DNA of 64,000 nucleotides. It comes from Acinetobacter nectaris CIP 110549. GTDB lineage: Bacteria > Pseudomonadota > Gammaproteobacteria > Pseudomonadales > Moraxellaceae. Shown here one piece after another: positions 9,447 through 18,384 of the stretch (position 1 is the first letter of the stretch; each line of letters begins with the position of its first letter). The notes under the pieces were generated by a model that was not told the origin of the DNA, made no database searches, and worked only from the letters and a program-made list of their open reading frames with translations. The DNA lies in contig NZ_KI530735.1 of assembly GCF_000488215.1 (NCBI RefSeq), positions 223,427-287,426 on the forward strand, in the 5' to 3' direction. The position numbers and the translations under genes were made by a program.

Positions 9447-10844
9447 ATGAGCATGCTACTTATCATAAACATTGCGGTGTTTGTGGTTTTACTACTGTTG
9501 CTTGCACAAACACGTAAAACAACATGGAGTCTTTCTAAGAAAGTACTTTCAGGATTAGTACTGGGCGTACTGTTTGGATTGGGACTACATTTAGTTTACC
9601 CGACAGGTACTCAGGTTTTAACTGATTCGATTAGTTGGTTTAATATTGTTGGTAATGGTTATGTAAAACTTTTACAAATGGTTGTAATGCCACTGGTTTT
9701 TATTTCTATTTTGAGTGCTGTTGCAAAATTACATATGGCAACGTCTTCTTTAGGGAAAATAAGCTTTCTTAGTATAGGTACGTTGCTTGTAACGACATTT
9801 ATTGCAGCCTTAGTTGCTGTTTTTGTAACGCGACTTTTTGGTTTGACAGCAGATGGCTTAGTACAAGGTGCTGCTGAAACAGCACGTTTGAGTGCGCTAC
9901 AATCTGACTATGTTGGAAAAGTGACTGACTTAAGTGTTCCTCAGTTTATTTTATCGTTTATTCCAACCAATCCATTTGCAGATTTAACAGGTGCGAAACC
10001 AACTGCTATTATTAGTGTTGTTATTTTTGCAGCATTCTTGGGTGTGGCAGCTTTACGCTTACTTAAAGATGATGAAGCAGCAAAAGGTAAGTATGTTTTA
10101 ACGGCAATAGATACCGCGCAAATGTGGGTCATGAAGCTTGTTCGTTTAGTTATGACATTAACGCCGTATGGTGTTTTTGCACTGATGACAAAAGTTGTTG
10201 CAAGTTCAAACTTGGCAGATATTTTAAAGCTTGGCGGTTTTTTAGCAGCTTCTTATGTTGGTATTGCCATCATGTTTGTCGTACATGCACTTATTTTGGC
10301 AGGTTCAGGGATTAATCCAATTCGGTTCTTCAAAAAAGTGTGGCCTGTGATTACTTTTGCATTTACAAGCCGTTCTAGTGCTGCAAGTATTCCAATGAAT
10401 ATTGAAGCACAAACCAACCGTATTGGTGTACCAGAGTCGATTGCAAGCTTTTCAGCATCATTTGGTACAACAATTGGTCAAAATGGCTGTGCAGGTTTAT
10501 ATCCTGCAATGCTTGCGGTAATGGTTGCACCAACAATGGGGGTAAACCCGTTAGATCCTTTATGGATATTGACTCTGGCTGGTATTGTGACCATGAGTTC
10601 AATTGGGGTAGCAGGTGTAGGCGGTGGAGCAACATTTGCTGCACTGATTGTATTGCCTGCATTAGGGTTCCCAATTACATTGGCTGCATTACTTATCTCA
10701 ATTGAGCCATTAATTGATATGGGAAGAACGGCATTGAATGTGAATGGCTCAATGACAGCAGGTACATTTACAAGTCAGGTGATGGGGCTGACAGATAAAA
10801 GTAAATTTGATCAGGAAAATGATAAAGATCTCGTAAATAGTTGA
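9447..10844 (+). CDS. tcyP: L-cystine symporter TcyP (dicarboxylate/amino acid:cation symporter family)
   Basis: Sodium- or proton-coupled uptake of cystine across the inner membrane. The 465-residue protein follows the E. coli YdjN/TcyP pattern closely: [14 protein letters not shown], the hairpin serine motif [12 protein letters not shown], and [20 protein letters not shown] in the substrate-binding core. Multiple hydrophobic segments fit the eight-helix, two-hairpin fold. I chose ATG 9447 because AGGAG sits six bases upstream; a TTG at 9417 in the same frame has no such site. The 277-bp leader holds several short palindromes (see findings). The gene ends at a textbook terminator. Confidence 0.94.
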   Translation: MSMLLIINIAVFVVLLLLLAQTRKTTWSLSKKVLSGLVLGVLFGLGLHLVYPTGTQVLTDSISWFNIVGNGYVKLLQMVVMPLVFISILSAVAKLHMATSSLGKISFLSIGTLLVTTFIAALVAVFVTRLFGLTADGLVQGAAETARLSALQSDYVGKVTDLSVPQFILSFIPTNPFADLTGAKPTAIISVVIFAAFLGVAALRLLKDDEAAKGKYVLTAIDTAQMWVMKLVRLVMTLTPYGVFALMTKVVASSNLADILKLGGFLAASYVGIAIMFVVHALILAGSGINPIRFFKKVWPVITFAFTSRSSAASIPMNIEAQTNRIGVPESIASFSASFGTTIGQNGCAGLYPAMLAVMVAPTMGVNPLDPLWILTLAGIVTMSSIGVAGVGGGATFAALIVLPALGFPITLAALLISIEPLIDMGRTALNVNGSMTAGTFTSQVMGLTDKSKFDQENDKDLVNS

Positions 10845-10863
10845 TCACTTGAAGTATATTAGA

Positions 10864-10896
10864 AGAGCAAATGTTTTAGCATTTGCTCTTTTTTTT
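10864..10896 (+). terminator. Rho-independent terminator of tcyP
   Basis: A 10-bp perfect stem (AGAGCAAATG at 10864-10873, complement 10880-10889), 6-base loop, then seven T. Its position just ahead of the next gene rules out the upstream TTG start for that gene. Confidence 0.92.
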
Positions 10897-10908
10897 GAGG
10901 ATATAATA

Positions 10909-11724
10909 ATGAAGATGTACCAAGTTGATGCATTCACAACACAATTATTTAAAGGAAATCCTGCTGCGGTTATTGTACTCGATCAGTGGTTAGATGACGG
11001 TTTAATGCAACATATTGCGCTAGAAAACAATTTATCTGAAACGGCATTTGTAAAGAAAAATACATTAAATAATTACGATATTCGTTGGTTTACACCAACA
11101 GATGAAGTGCCATTTTGTGGACATGCGACATTAGCCAGTGCATTTATTTTGTTTCAAGAAGTTGAAGGGCTTGAATATATTGAATTTGAAACGCGTGAGT
11201 TGGGGACTTTCTATATTCGACAAAAAAATGAAAAAGTTGTCATGAATTTTCCAATTTTAAGAGCAAAAAAATTAGAAGACTATCCTAAAGCATTAAATAC
11301 TGCGTTTGACCTTCCATTTAAGCAAGTCTATTTAAATGATCAGGCTTATCTTATTGAGTATGACAGTGCTCAGCAGGTTTTAGATGTACAGCCAGACTTT
11401 TTTAAGTTGCGAGAAATTAGCTTAGCCTCAAAAGAAATTTACGGCAAAACACGTGATATTGTTATTACAGCACAGGGTCATAAGGACTATGACTGTATTA
11501 GCCGTTATTTTGCACCTGCAATTGGTGTGAATGAAGACCCAGTTACGGGCTCAATTCATACAGCAATCATTCCGCTTTGGGCTGAGAAATTGGAAAAAGA
11601 TGTAATTACTGCCTATCAAGCCTCATCTAGAGGTGGTTGGCTATATGGTGAGATTTTGCCAAATGATCGTATAGAAATTTCAGGTCAGGCAAAATTATAT
11701 ATGGTTGCAGATATTCATATTTAA
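10909..11724 (+). CDS. PhzF-family isomerase/epimerase-like protein
   Basis: Member of the PhzF superfamily of two-domain isomerases related to diaminopimelate epimerase. The 271-residue protein starts MKMYQVDAFTTQLFKGNPAAV. NNLSETAFV carries the conserved glutamate that acts as general acid/base in PhzF, and PFCGHATLASA and EDPVTGSIHTAI are the usual family motifs. The start at 10909 follows GAGG and lies after the tcyP terminator; the longer frame from a TTG at 10849 would run through that terminator. No phenazine genes surround it, so the substrate is unknown. A deformylase gene follows after only 12 bases, suggesting cotranscription. Confidence 0.9.
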   Translation: MKMYQVDAFTTQLFKGNPAAVIVLDQWLDDGLMQHIALENNLSETAFVKKNTLNNYDIRWFTPTDEVPFCGHATLASAFILFQEVEGLEYIEFETRELGTFYIRQKNEKVVMNFPILRAKKLEDYPKALNTAFDLPFKQVYLNDQAYLIEYDSAQQVLDVQPDFFKLREISLASKEIYGKTRDIVITAQGHKDYDCISRYFAPAIGVNEDPVTGSIHTAIIPLWAEKLEKDVITAYQASSRGGWLYGEILPNDRIEISGQAKLYMVADIHI

Positions 11725-11736
11725 AAGGAATAACAT

Positions 11737-12219
11737 ATGGCTGAAGTGGTGTTGCCAATTGCACAAGATGGTGAAGGTATACTTAAGCTCATTGCAGCAA
11801 AGGTAAGTGCGAAAGAGTTCGGTTCATTATGGTTACGCCAGCTTGTGCAGGCGATGCAAATGACAATGAGATATCATCATGGCGTTGGGATTGCAGCACC
11901 ACAGGTCTATGTTTCAAAAAGAATTATTATTGTGGCATCAAGACCTAATCCAAGATACCCTAATGCACCAGAAATGTCTGAAATTGTTATGGTTAATCCT
12001 GAAATCATTACAAAGTCCAAAGAGAGTATTTTGGGGGAAGAGGGATGTTTGAGTGTTGTAGGAACACGAGGAAATGTCTTGCGTGCAGATAAACTTGTTG
12101 TTGAATACTATACCGTGAAAGGTGAGAGAAGACAGCAGGATTTTACAGGGTTTCCCGCACGAATTATTCAGCATGAGATAGACCATCTAAATGGTATCTT
12201 ATTTGTAAGTTATTTATAG
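11737..12219 (+). CDS. def: Peptide deformylase (probable additional copy)
   Basis: Iron/zinc enzyme that removes the N-formyl group from nascent proteins. All three motifs are present in the 160-residue protein: GVGIAAPQ at 49-56, EGCLS at 102-106 and HEIDH at 146-150, so it should be active. It is 12 bases downstream of the PhzF-family gene and not beside fmt, the usual partner of the housekeeping def, so I infer a second copy. It is short at the C-terminus, ending soon after the metal site, like several secondary deformylases. Confidence 0.9.
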   Translation: MAEVVLPIAQDGEGILKLIAAKVSAKEFGSLWLRQLVQAMQMTMRYHHGVGIAAPQVYVSKRIIIVASRPNPRYPNAPEMSEIVMVNPEIITKSKESILGEEGCLSVVGTRGNVLRADKLVVEYYTVKGERRQQDFTGFPARIIQHEIDHLNGILFVSYL

Positions 12220-12410
12220 CTGTTTTCATTTTTTTGAAATATTTATCGTGCAAATTAAATAAAGTTAAATGAAATGAGATATTTAATTTGAAAAACTAAA
12301 TAGCAAGCAAATTTTATAGAAAAATAACGATTGAAGGTTGTACTTTATTGAGTACACTTTTTGCTCTAAAAGGATGCAAAAGGTGGTTTTTTTCGTGCAT
12401 AATAAATAAA

Positions 12411-12428
12411 GTGTCATATAATTGTCAC
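12411..12428 (+). promoter_or_regulatory. PhoB box upstream of the PiT transporter
   Basis: GTGTCAT at 12411-12417 and TTGTCAC at 12422-12428 form two 7-base direct half-sites separated by ATAA. Against the enterobacterial consensus (CTGTCAT, A/T-rich four bases, CTGTCAC) only the first base of each half-site differs. CAATAT at 12441-12446 is a possible -10. It lies 51 bp before the start codon, as expected for a site replacing the -35. Regulation itself is inference. Confidence 0.65.
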
Positions 12429-12479
12429 AATTAAATTAAACAATATGCATACCTATAAAGTATCGTCATATATGGCAGC

Positions 12480-14108
12480 ATGAAAATGAATACATCTTCT
12501 AAACAAGATTCCGTACCTCCTGGTGCGATGAATAGTAAAAATGTAAATGTACCTACGCCTAAGTTTTTTATGCCGGTGTTCCTTACAATTATTATTTCTA
12601 CACTTGTTTATATTGGATTTCAGCTCAATGCTGATCTTGCAAATGTTCCTCCCCTTAGCCTTTATTCTGTAATTTTATTATCTACAGCACTTTTTATTGC
12701 GTTAGGTTTTGAGTTTGTAAATGGCTTTCACGATACAGCGAATGCTGTTGCAACAGTTATTTATACAAATGCATTATCTGCACCAATTGCTGTGATGTGG
12801 GCAGGTTTCTGTAACTTCCTCGGTGTGTTATTGGCAAGTGGTGCAGTTGCATACGGTATTATTGCTTTACTTCCTGTTGAACTCATTATGAATGTAGGTA
12901 GTGGTGCTGGCTTTGCAATGGTATTTGCATTGTTAATCGCTGCTATCTTATGGAACTTAGGAACATGGTTCTTTGGTATTCCTGCTTCAAGTTCACATAC
13001 AATGATTGGTTCAATTTTAGGTATTGGTATTATGAACCATATCTTAAATAGTGCGACAGAGGCAGGAACTAGCGGTATTGACATGGAACAAGTCATGAAA
13101 GTAGGTAAAGCACTTCTATTTTCACCGCTTATAGGTTTTGCGCTTGCTGCTGTCGTTTTCTTGCTTGTGAAATTTATTTTTAGAAAACAATTAGAATTAT
13201 TTAAGGCGCCTGAAGGCACCAAACCACCACCTTTGGTTATTCGTGCGCTACTTATTTTTACCTGTACAGGTGTAAGCTTTGCACATGGCTCAAACGATGG
13301 TCAAAAAGGAATGGGGCTTATTATGCTTATTCTGATTGGCTTGGTACCGCTTGCGTATTCATTAAATAAAAATATAGATAGTAATCAGCTACAAGCATTT
13401 AAAGGCTTATCTCAAGAAGCGGCTGTTATTATTTCAGCAGATAATACGCAAAAATATAGCCGTACAGAAGCGAAAGATATTCTGACACGCTATATTCAAG
13501 AGAAAAAGGCAACGCCTGATGTTCTACCTGCACTTGCAAGTATTACCTATGGTTTAGGGCAAGATTTAGCGCCGTACAACTCTTTGAAAAATATTCCTGA
13601 GCAAAGTGTTAGTGATATTCGCAATGAAATGTATTTAAGTACAGCAACCTTTAAGGCACTTGGTAAACAAAAAGCTTTACCAGAGTGGAATGAAGCACAG
13701 CAGAAAACGATTAAATCTTATCAAAAAGGGTTAGATGGTTTCTTACAATATATTCCAAACTGGGTGAAAGTTGCTGTTGCCTTGGCATTAGGTTTAGGAA
13801 CAATGGTGGGTTGGAAGCGTATTGTAGTGACTGTTGGTGAAAGAATTGGTAAAGATCATATGACATATGGTCAAGGTTTATCTGCTGAGTTAGTTGCAAT
13901 GACGACAATTGCTGCTGCTGATGGTCTAGGTATGCCAGTTTCTACAACACACGTTTTAAACAGTGCTGTTGCGGGGACAATGGTTGCCAATAAGTCTGGT
14001 CTACAATGGGCAACTATTAAAAGTATTATTTCAGCTTGGGTACTGACATTACCTGTAACGATCATATTATCTGGTAGTTTGTATTGGTTGTTTCTACATA
14101 TTTTTTAA
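12480..14108 (+). CDS. pit: PiT-family inorganic phosphate transporter
   Basis: Low-affinity proton- or metal-coupled phosphate uptake across the inner membrane. The 542-residue protein has the two PiT repeats: FVNGFHDTANAVATVIYT near residue 80 and FAHGSNDGQKGMGLI near 267. Additional signatures are GIPASSSHTMIGSILG and GMPVSTTHVLNSAVAG. About ten hydrophobic segments flank a soluble central loop (about 315-415). The start at 12480 lacks a strong ribosome site; ATG 12486 is equally possible. The upstream PhoB box suggests induction in phosphate starvation. A palindromic terminator follows. Confidence 0.93.
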   Translation: MKMNTSSKQDSVPPGAMNSKNVNVPTPKFFMPVFLTIIISTLVYIGFQLNADLANVPPLSLYSVILLSTALFIALGFEFVNGFHDTANAVATVIYTNALSAPIAVMWAGFCNFLGVLLASGAVAYGIIALLPVELIMNVGSGAGFAMVFALLIAAILWNLGTWFFGIPASSSHTMIGSILGIGIMNHILNSATEAGTSGIDMEQVMKVGKALLFSPLIGFALAAVVFLLVKFIFRKQLELFKAPEGTKPPPLVIRALLIFTCTGVSFAHGSNDGQKGMGLIMLILIGLVPLAYSLNKNIDSNQLQAFKGLSQEAAVIISADNTQKYSRTEAKDILTRYIQEKKATPDVLPALASITYGLGQDLAPYNSLKNIPEQSVSDIRNEMYLSTATFKALGKQKALPEWNEAQQKTIKSYQKGLDGFLQYIPNWVKVAVALALGLGTMVGWKRIVVTVGERIGKDHMTYGQGLSAELVAMTTIAAADGLGMPVSTTHVLNSAVAGTMVANKSGLQWATIKSIISAWVLTLPVTIILSGSLYWLFLHIF

Positions 14109-14126
14109 TTGTTATTTGAATAGATA

Positions 14127-14152
14127 AAAGGGCTGATATCAGCCCTTTTTTT
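14127..14152. terminator. Terminator between pit and rhomboid gene
   Basis: A 22-base palindrome (14127-14148, core GGGCTGATATCAGCCC) flanked by A and T runs, between convergent genes; it should work on both strands and overlaps the last codon of the rhomboid gene. Confidence 0.88.
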
Positions 14153-14774
14153 AATTGAAAAATGGAATGTGAATGAGTTGGTTAATAAAATGTGGAATAA
14201 TTTTAGGCTCAACAAGAATGGTGATAATTACGCCATAAGCTGCACCCCAAAGGTGTGCACTGTGGTTGATATGGTTATTATTGCGTTTGTTTGACCAAAT
14301 TGTATAAGCAATATAAAGAACAGCAAAAATAATTGCGGGTACAGGTACAAAAAAAACAAAAATTAAATTCCAAGGCTTAAAAAGAATATAGGCAAAAAGT
14401 ACCGCAGAAACTGCACCTGATGCACCTAAACTTGCCCATTGGAAGTCATTTTTATGCTTTAAATAACTTGGAAGAATAGAGACAATTAATCCACCTAAGT
14501 AAAACAGCACAAAGCCCATATTAAAGGCATATTGACGGTAGAAAACCTCAATTGCACTACCAAAGAAGAATAAAGTGATCATGTTAAAAAGAAGGTGAGC
14601 ACCATCTGCATGAACAAATCCATGAGTAATGAATCGATCAAATTGTCCTTTTTTCATGGCAGGTGGCCAAAAAATAAGGCGATTCATAATATTCTGATTA
14701 GAAAATGCCAAGAGTGAAACAATGACAGTAATAATAATAAGTGTAATACTATGGTTAAATGGAAGGTCTAGCAT
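14151..14774 (-). CDS. Rhomboid-family intramembrane serine protease (first of two)
   Basis: Membrane-embedded serine protease of 207 residues. The catalytic serine is in GASGA (Ser119) and the histidine partner is His174 in HSAHLWGAAYG. HLLFN provides the His60/Asn64 of the oxyanion region in the second helix. Six hydrophobic segments fit the basic rhomboid core, with no extra domain. The substrate cannot be guessed. Its last codon overlaps the shared terminator with pit. A second rhomboid gene lies 3 kb to the right with little similarity outside the motifs. Confidence 0.9.
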   Translation of the reverse strand: MLDLPFNHSITLIIITVIVSLLAFSNQNIMNRLIFWPPAMKKGQFDRFITHGFVHADGAHLLFNMITLFFFGSAIEVFYRQYAFNMGFVLFYLGGLIVSILPSYLKHKNDFQWASLGASGAVSAVLFAYILFKPWNLIFVFFVPVPAIIFAVLYIAYTIWSNKRNNNHINHSAHLWGAAYGVIITILVEPKIIPHFINQLIHIPFFN

Positions 14775-14921
14775 AATATGACAAAGTAGTTAACTTAACT
14801 TATCATGACATAAAAAATATAAGATATGAAATTAAAATAAATCCGACGAAATGCATTGATTTTTGGTAATTACCCCATATCTTCAGTTAAACTAAGTACC
14901 TTCAGGTTGAGGAAAGATAAT

Positions 14922-15566
14922 ATGTCTATGGAAAATGTCAGCACGACTCAGGCAGCAAGTGAAGATATACCAAATCTATTAATTACTCCTTCTGCGCAAG
15001 AGTACTTAAGCGAATTACTGGTAAAGCAAAATACGCCAGGTATCGGTGTGCGTGTATTTGTAGAGAATGCAGGGACGCCACGCGCTGAATGTTGTATGGC
15101 ATATAGTGCCCCTGATGAAGTGGTTGAAACAGACTATAAGCAAGACTATCCTGACTTTCCTGCATTTGTTGATGCACCATCTATTCCATATCTTAAAGAT
15201 GCTGTCATTGACTATAACAAAGATCGCTTTGGCGGACAGCTTACGTTTCGTGCACCAAACTCTAAAGTACCTCGTGTAGGGCCAGACGCTTCTATGGAAG
15301 AACGTATTACTTATGTATTACAGTCTGAAATTAATCCAGGGTTGGCAAGTCACGGTGGGAACTGTAGCTTAGTTGCTGTTGAAGAAAATGAAGAACATGG
15401 TTTAACGGCAGTTCTAAAATTTGGTGGTGGCTGTCAGGGCTGTTCAGCAATTGATGTAACTTTAAAGCAAGGTGTTGAGACGACACTGAAAGAATATATT
15501 CCTGAATTAAAACGTGTGGTTGATGAAACTGATCACTCTAAGTCTGAAGGTGCTTATTATAAATAA
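14922..15566 (+). CDS. nfuA: Fe-S cluster carrier/biogenesis protein NfuA
   Basis: Carries and delivers iron-sulfur clusters. An N-terminal degenerate A-type domain (about 20-115, with the GVRVFVE strand) is followed by a C-terminal NifU/Nfu domain with the CxxC pair Cys171 and Cys174 in GGCQGCS, which binds a 4Fe-4S cluster between two subunits. I start it at ATG 14922, which has GAGGA eight bases upstream; an ATG at 14856 would add 22 unlikely residues. The 214-residue length is slightly above E. coli NfuA because of a short N-terminal extension. A terminator follows directly. Confidence 0.94.
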   Translation: MSMENVSTTQAASEDIPNLLITPSAQEYLSELLVKQNTPGIGVRVFVENAGTPRAECCMAYSAPDEVVETDYKQDYPDFPAFVDAPSIPYLKDAVIDYNKDRFGGQLTFRAPNSKVPRVGPDASMEERITYVLQSEINPGLASHGGNCSLVAVEENEEHGLTAVLKFGGGCQGCSAIDVTLKQGVETTLKEYIPELKRVVDETDHSKSEGAYYK

Positions 15567-15579
15567 GTAGCTAAAGAGA

Positions 15580-15604
15580 AAAGGCGCAATATGCGCCTTT
15601 TTTT
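15580..15604 (+). terminator. Rho-independent terminator of nfuA
   Basis: A 9-bp perfect stem (AAAGGCGCA at 15580-15588, complement 15592-15600), 3-base loop and T tail. Confidence 0.9.
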
Positions 15605-16613
15605 ATATCTGTTTTAATAGTTTTAATGTATTTTCATGATAGTAGAAATTTGCTAAAAGTGAGTATATTCGTGACCTTATATAGCCCCCAGAAATAAGCT
15701 GTGTAACAATTGGTTTGAATAGAGCTACAAATTCCTCTTGAAGAAATGCCTCATCTATATTCAAAACTTGAAATAAATAATTCAAGGTATGCTCTTTATT
15801 TTGATCGTACCATGTATTCAGGCTATCTTGTAATCCAGTTTTTGCATAATTTGTTTGTCTAAAAGCATTCCAAAAATCATTAATAATATCTACTAATTCG
15901 GGTAGGTTGTCTGTAGATAGGGGCTGAGTCACTTGAGAAAGCGCTGTATCTTTAACTTGATGCCATAGCTCTGCTTGTAAATGATAGAGTCGATCATTTG
16001 TTAAATGTTTATTTAAAACATGCTCACTCATTTGACCTAACTTTAAAATATTCTTTTCCACATACTGAGAGATAGTCTTTTCTAAGGTTGCATCAGTCAT
16101 ATTTTCAAAAACTGATTTTCCTACTTTCATAACTTTATTCATACTCGATATTTTTGAAGATAAATTGTCTTCAAAATATTGTTGAATAGCTTGTTGTACG
16201 AGCTGTGACATAATTGTAGAAAAAGAAGGGTGGTGAATAATAAAGTGTATAAATACTTGTCGAGATGTCTCTTTATTTGCAATAAACTGAGCTAAACGAT
16301 CGACTGTCATGACATCTATAATATGTGAAACTTTAGTATTTTTATTGGGTGAATACACCGCTGAAAAGTGAATATGCTGTACCAAGGTTTCTAAAAGTAT
16401 AGAGGGAATTGCTTTATCTAACATTTGCTTTTTTATGCAACGATATATTGGTTCTGGTGTTCCAAATTCTTTAATTTTTTTGCTTGATAACCAATGATAT
16501 AACGAAAGTACTTCATTGTTAATATCTTTTTCTGAATTAAAAAAATCTTCTAAAAATGCAATTTGAGAATCTATAAGTTGTTCAATAATAGGGTTTTTTA
16601 GAGGTTGATTCAT
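15603..16613 (-). CDS. Uncharacterised alpha-helical protein
   Basis: I do not recognise this 336-residue protein. It has no signal peptide, no convincing membrane helix and no cofactor motif. The sequence looks almost entirely helical, with amphipathic segments throughout (for example 145-235) and several glutamine- and histidine-rich stretches. It begins MNQPLKNPIIEQLIDSQIAFLE. It is convergent with nfuA and divergent from the carbonic anhydrase gene, with no partner in the same transcription unit. No ribosome site is obvious before the ATG at 16613. Codon use looks like that of its neighbours, so recent transfer is not indicated. Confidence 0.75.
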   Translation of the reverse strand: MNQPLKNPIIEQLIDSQIAFLEDFFNSEKDINNEVLSLYHWLSSKKIKEFGTPEPIYRCIKKQMLDKAIPSILLETLVQHIHFSAVYSPNKNTKVSHIIDVMTVDRLAQFIANKETSRQVFIHFIIHHPSFSTIMSQLVQQAIQQYFEDNLSSKISSMNKVMKVGKSVFENMTDATLEKTISQYVEKNILKLGQMSEHVLNKHLTNDRLYHLQAELWHQVKDTALSQVTQPLSTDNLPELVDIINDFWNAFRQTNYAKTGLQDSLNTWYDQNKEHTLNYLFQVLNIDEAFLQEEFVALFKPIVTQLISGGYIRSRIYSLLANFYYHENTLKLLKQI

Positions 16614-16822
16614 ATAAAAGTCTTATTGTGAGTACAATTTATTTACAGTATAACGTGCTAAGTTAATCGGGTTATAGTTTTCCATGCTTAAAATAGCATT
16701 TTGTATAAGATTGATGGAAAGAAACTGAGTGTGGAGACCTTTTTAGTCAGTGACAAGTATGTGGTCGCCACCTAAAATGTACCTAATTTATTATTTTGAT
16801 AAAACGAGATAGGAAAAAAATC

Positions 16823-17437
16823 ATGCTGACAGCACAAGAAGCATTAGATCGCTTAAAACAAGGAAACCAACGTTTTGCAAATGGTAAATCATCTATTCCA
16901 GATTTAATTTCTAAAGAGCATCGTTCACAACTTGCCGCAGATCAAAACCCATTTGCAATTGTTTTAGGATGTTCAGATTCACGTGTACCCGCAGAAATTA
17001 TATTTGATCAAGGTCTGGGTGACCTTTTCGTAATTCGTGTTGCAGGAAATATTGTTGCACCATCGCAAGTTGGAAGTGTAGAGTTTGCTGCAGAACGTTA
17101 TGATTGTGCTGTTGTAGTTGTACTTGGTCATAGCCATTGTGGTGCTGTTAAAGCAACGATTGACACGCTGCGCAATCCAGATCAGCCACCATCAAATAAT
17201 TTAATGTCTATTGTAAATCGTGTACGCCCATCTGTTGAAATTTTAATGCAAACAGAGTTAAAAGATGATTTACCAAAATTGTGTGAGCATGCTGTAAGAT
17301 CAAATGTATTTGCTTCTGTAAATCAATTACGTCATGGCTCATCTGTACTTGAGCATTTAATTGAGCAAGGCAAGTTGAAAATTGTGGGTGCTGAGTATTC
17401 ATTAGAAACGGGTGAAGTTACTTTCTTCGATTTCTAA
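16823..17437 (+). CDS. Beta-class carbonic anhydrase
   Basis: Zinc enzyme interconverting carbon dioxide and bicarbonate in the cytoplasm. The 204-residue protein has the zinc ligands Cys50, His103 and Cys106 and the Asp52-Arg54 dyad in CSDSR; GHSHCGAV is the second signature. The ATG at 16823 is preceded by AGGA at eight bases; the frame stays open from an ATG at 16796, but those nine extra residues are atypical for the family. It is preceded by a 209-bp gap shared with the divergent uncharacterised gene and followed by a terminator. Confidence 0.94.
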   Translation: MLTAQEALDRLKQGNQRFANGKSSIPDLISKEHRSQLAADQNPFAIVLGCSDSRVPAEIIFDQGLGDLFVIRVAGNIVAPSQVGSVEFAAERYDCAVVVVLGHSHCGAVKATIDTLRNPDQPPSNNLMSIVNRVRPSVEILMQTELKDDLPKLCEHAVRSNVFASVNQLRHGSSVLEHLIEQGKLKIVGAEYSLETGEVTFFDF

Positions 17438-17445
17438 AATATTTG

Positions 17446-17492
17446 AAACATATTAAGGGCTTAAAATGAGAGCCTTTAATATGTTTTTTATT
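17446..17492 (+). terminator. Terminator of the carbonic anhydrase gene
   Basis: A stem of about 16 bp with one G-T pair (arms 17446-17461 and 17471-17486) and a 9-base loop ends in a T-rich tail. Confidence 0.8.
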
Positions 17493-17513
17493 ATTATGTG
17501 AATTTCATCATTA

Positions 17514-18320
17514 TTAATTAAATGGATTACTATTTAAAATATCTATCCATAGATGATAAACCCCTTGTGCTTCATATTTACAATATAGGTATATCATAAT
17601 ATTAATAAAAGCACCAAAAATAATGGCTAGAATAAGTTTTGGTGATTTATGAGTGTTTCTTTCCAATAAATACCAAATAAAACTTAATAATGCACCCATA
17701 ATAGTGCCACCAATATGCGCCATATTATTAATGTTGGGTGTAAGTAAGCCAATACTTAAGTTAATAAGCATCACAATAATAAGTGTTTTTTTACTTAAAA
17801 TAAATTTTTGTCTAGGCGTGGGTGGGAAAAATGCCAGTAATGTGAGTGCACCTCCAATACCCATAATTGCACCTGAAGCACCACCATTAATAGTAGGTAC
17901 AAGGTCTTGAGAAAAACTATTTAGTAATGCATAACTGTTGTGAATGCTAATCCACTCACTAAATAAGCTTCCTGTAATACCTGCAAGAATGTAAAGAGAA
18001 ATATAGTAGCGTCGACCATATATTTGTTCTGCAATTGAACCAAAAATATAAAGCGACCACATATTTAGAGCCAAGTGAATAAAACCAAAATGAAAGAATA
18101 GGCATGTAAAGATTCTATACGGCTCAGAGGTCATTGTAAGTGGTGCATAGTCTGCACCCCAATGAATTGCATCTATTGTAGCAGGTGTGCTGCTATTGAC
18201 CCCTGTACTAATTTGTAGAAGGTAAAGTGTTGTATTTATGGCAATAAGAAGTGCCGTAAACCACCATAATTGAAGCCTTAATTTACTTTTATAAAATAAA
18301 GGTTGTTCCATTTTATACAT
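17514..18320 (-). CDS. Rhomboid-family intramembrane serine protease (second of two)
   Basis: A 268-residue membrane protease: Ser149 in GGASGA, His202 in NNMAHIGG, and HLALN (His82, Asn86) in the second helix. The long loop 1 after the first helix (about 38-70) and FHFGFIH resemble the GlpG/YqgP-type core. An extra hydrophobic segment at the C-terminus (about 233-252) suggests a 6+1 arrangement, unlike the rhomboid at 14151-14774. Two start codons, 18320 and 18311, are possible. It is divergent from mtgA with a short gap. The substrate is unknown. Confidence 0.9.
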   Translation of the reverse strand: MYKMEQPLFYKSKLRLQLWWFTALLIAINTTLYLLQISTGVNSSTPATIDAIHWGADYAPLTMTSEPYRIFTCLFFHFGFIHLALNMWSLYIFGSIAEQIYGRRYYISLYILAGITGSLFSEWISIHNSYALLNSFSQDLVPTINGGASGAIMGIGGALTLLAFFPPTPRQKFILSKKTLIIVMLINLSIGLLTPNINNMAHIGGTIMGALLSFIWYLLERNTHKSPKLILAIIFGAFINIMIYLYCKYEAQGVYHLWIDILNSNPFN

Positions 18321-18384
18321 GCTATGCTTTGCAAACTTTTAGTATCAGCTTAACAGAACCTGTGCTTTGGAGAAAGTTACATTC

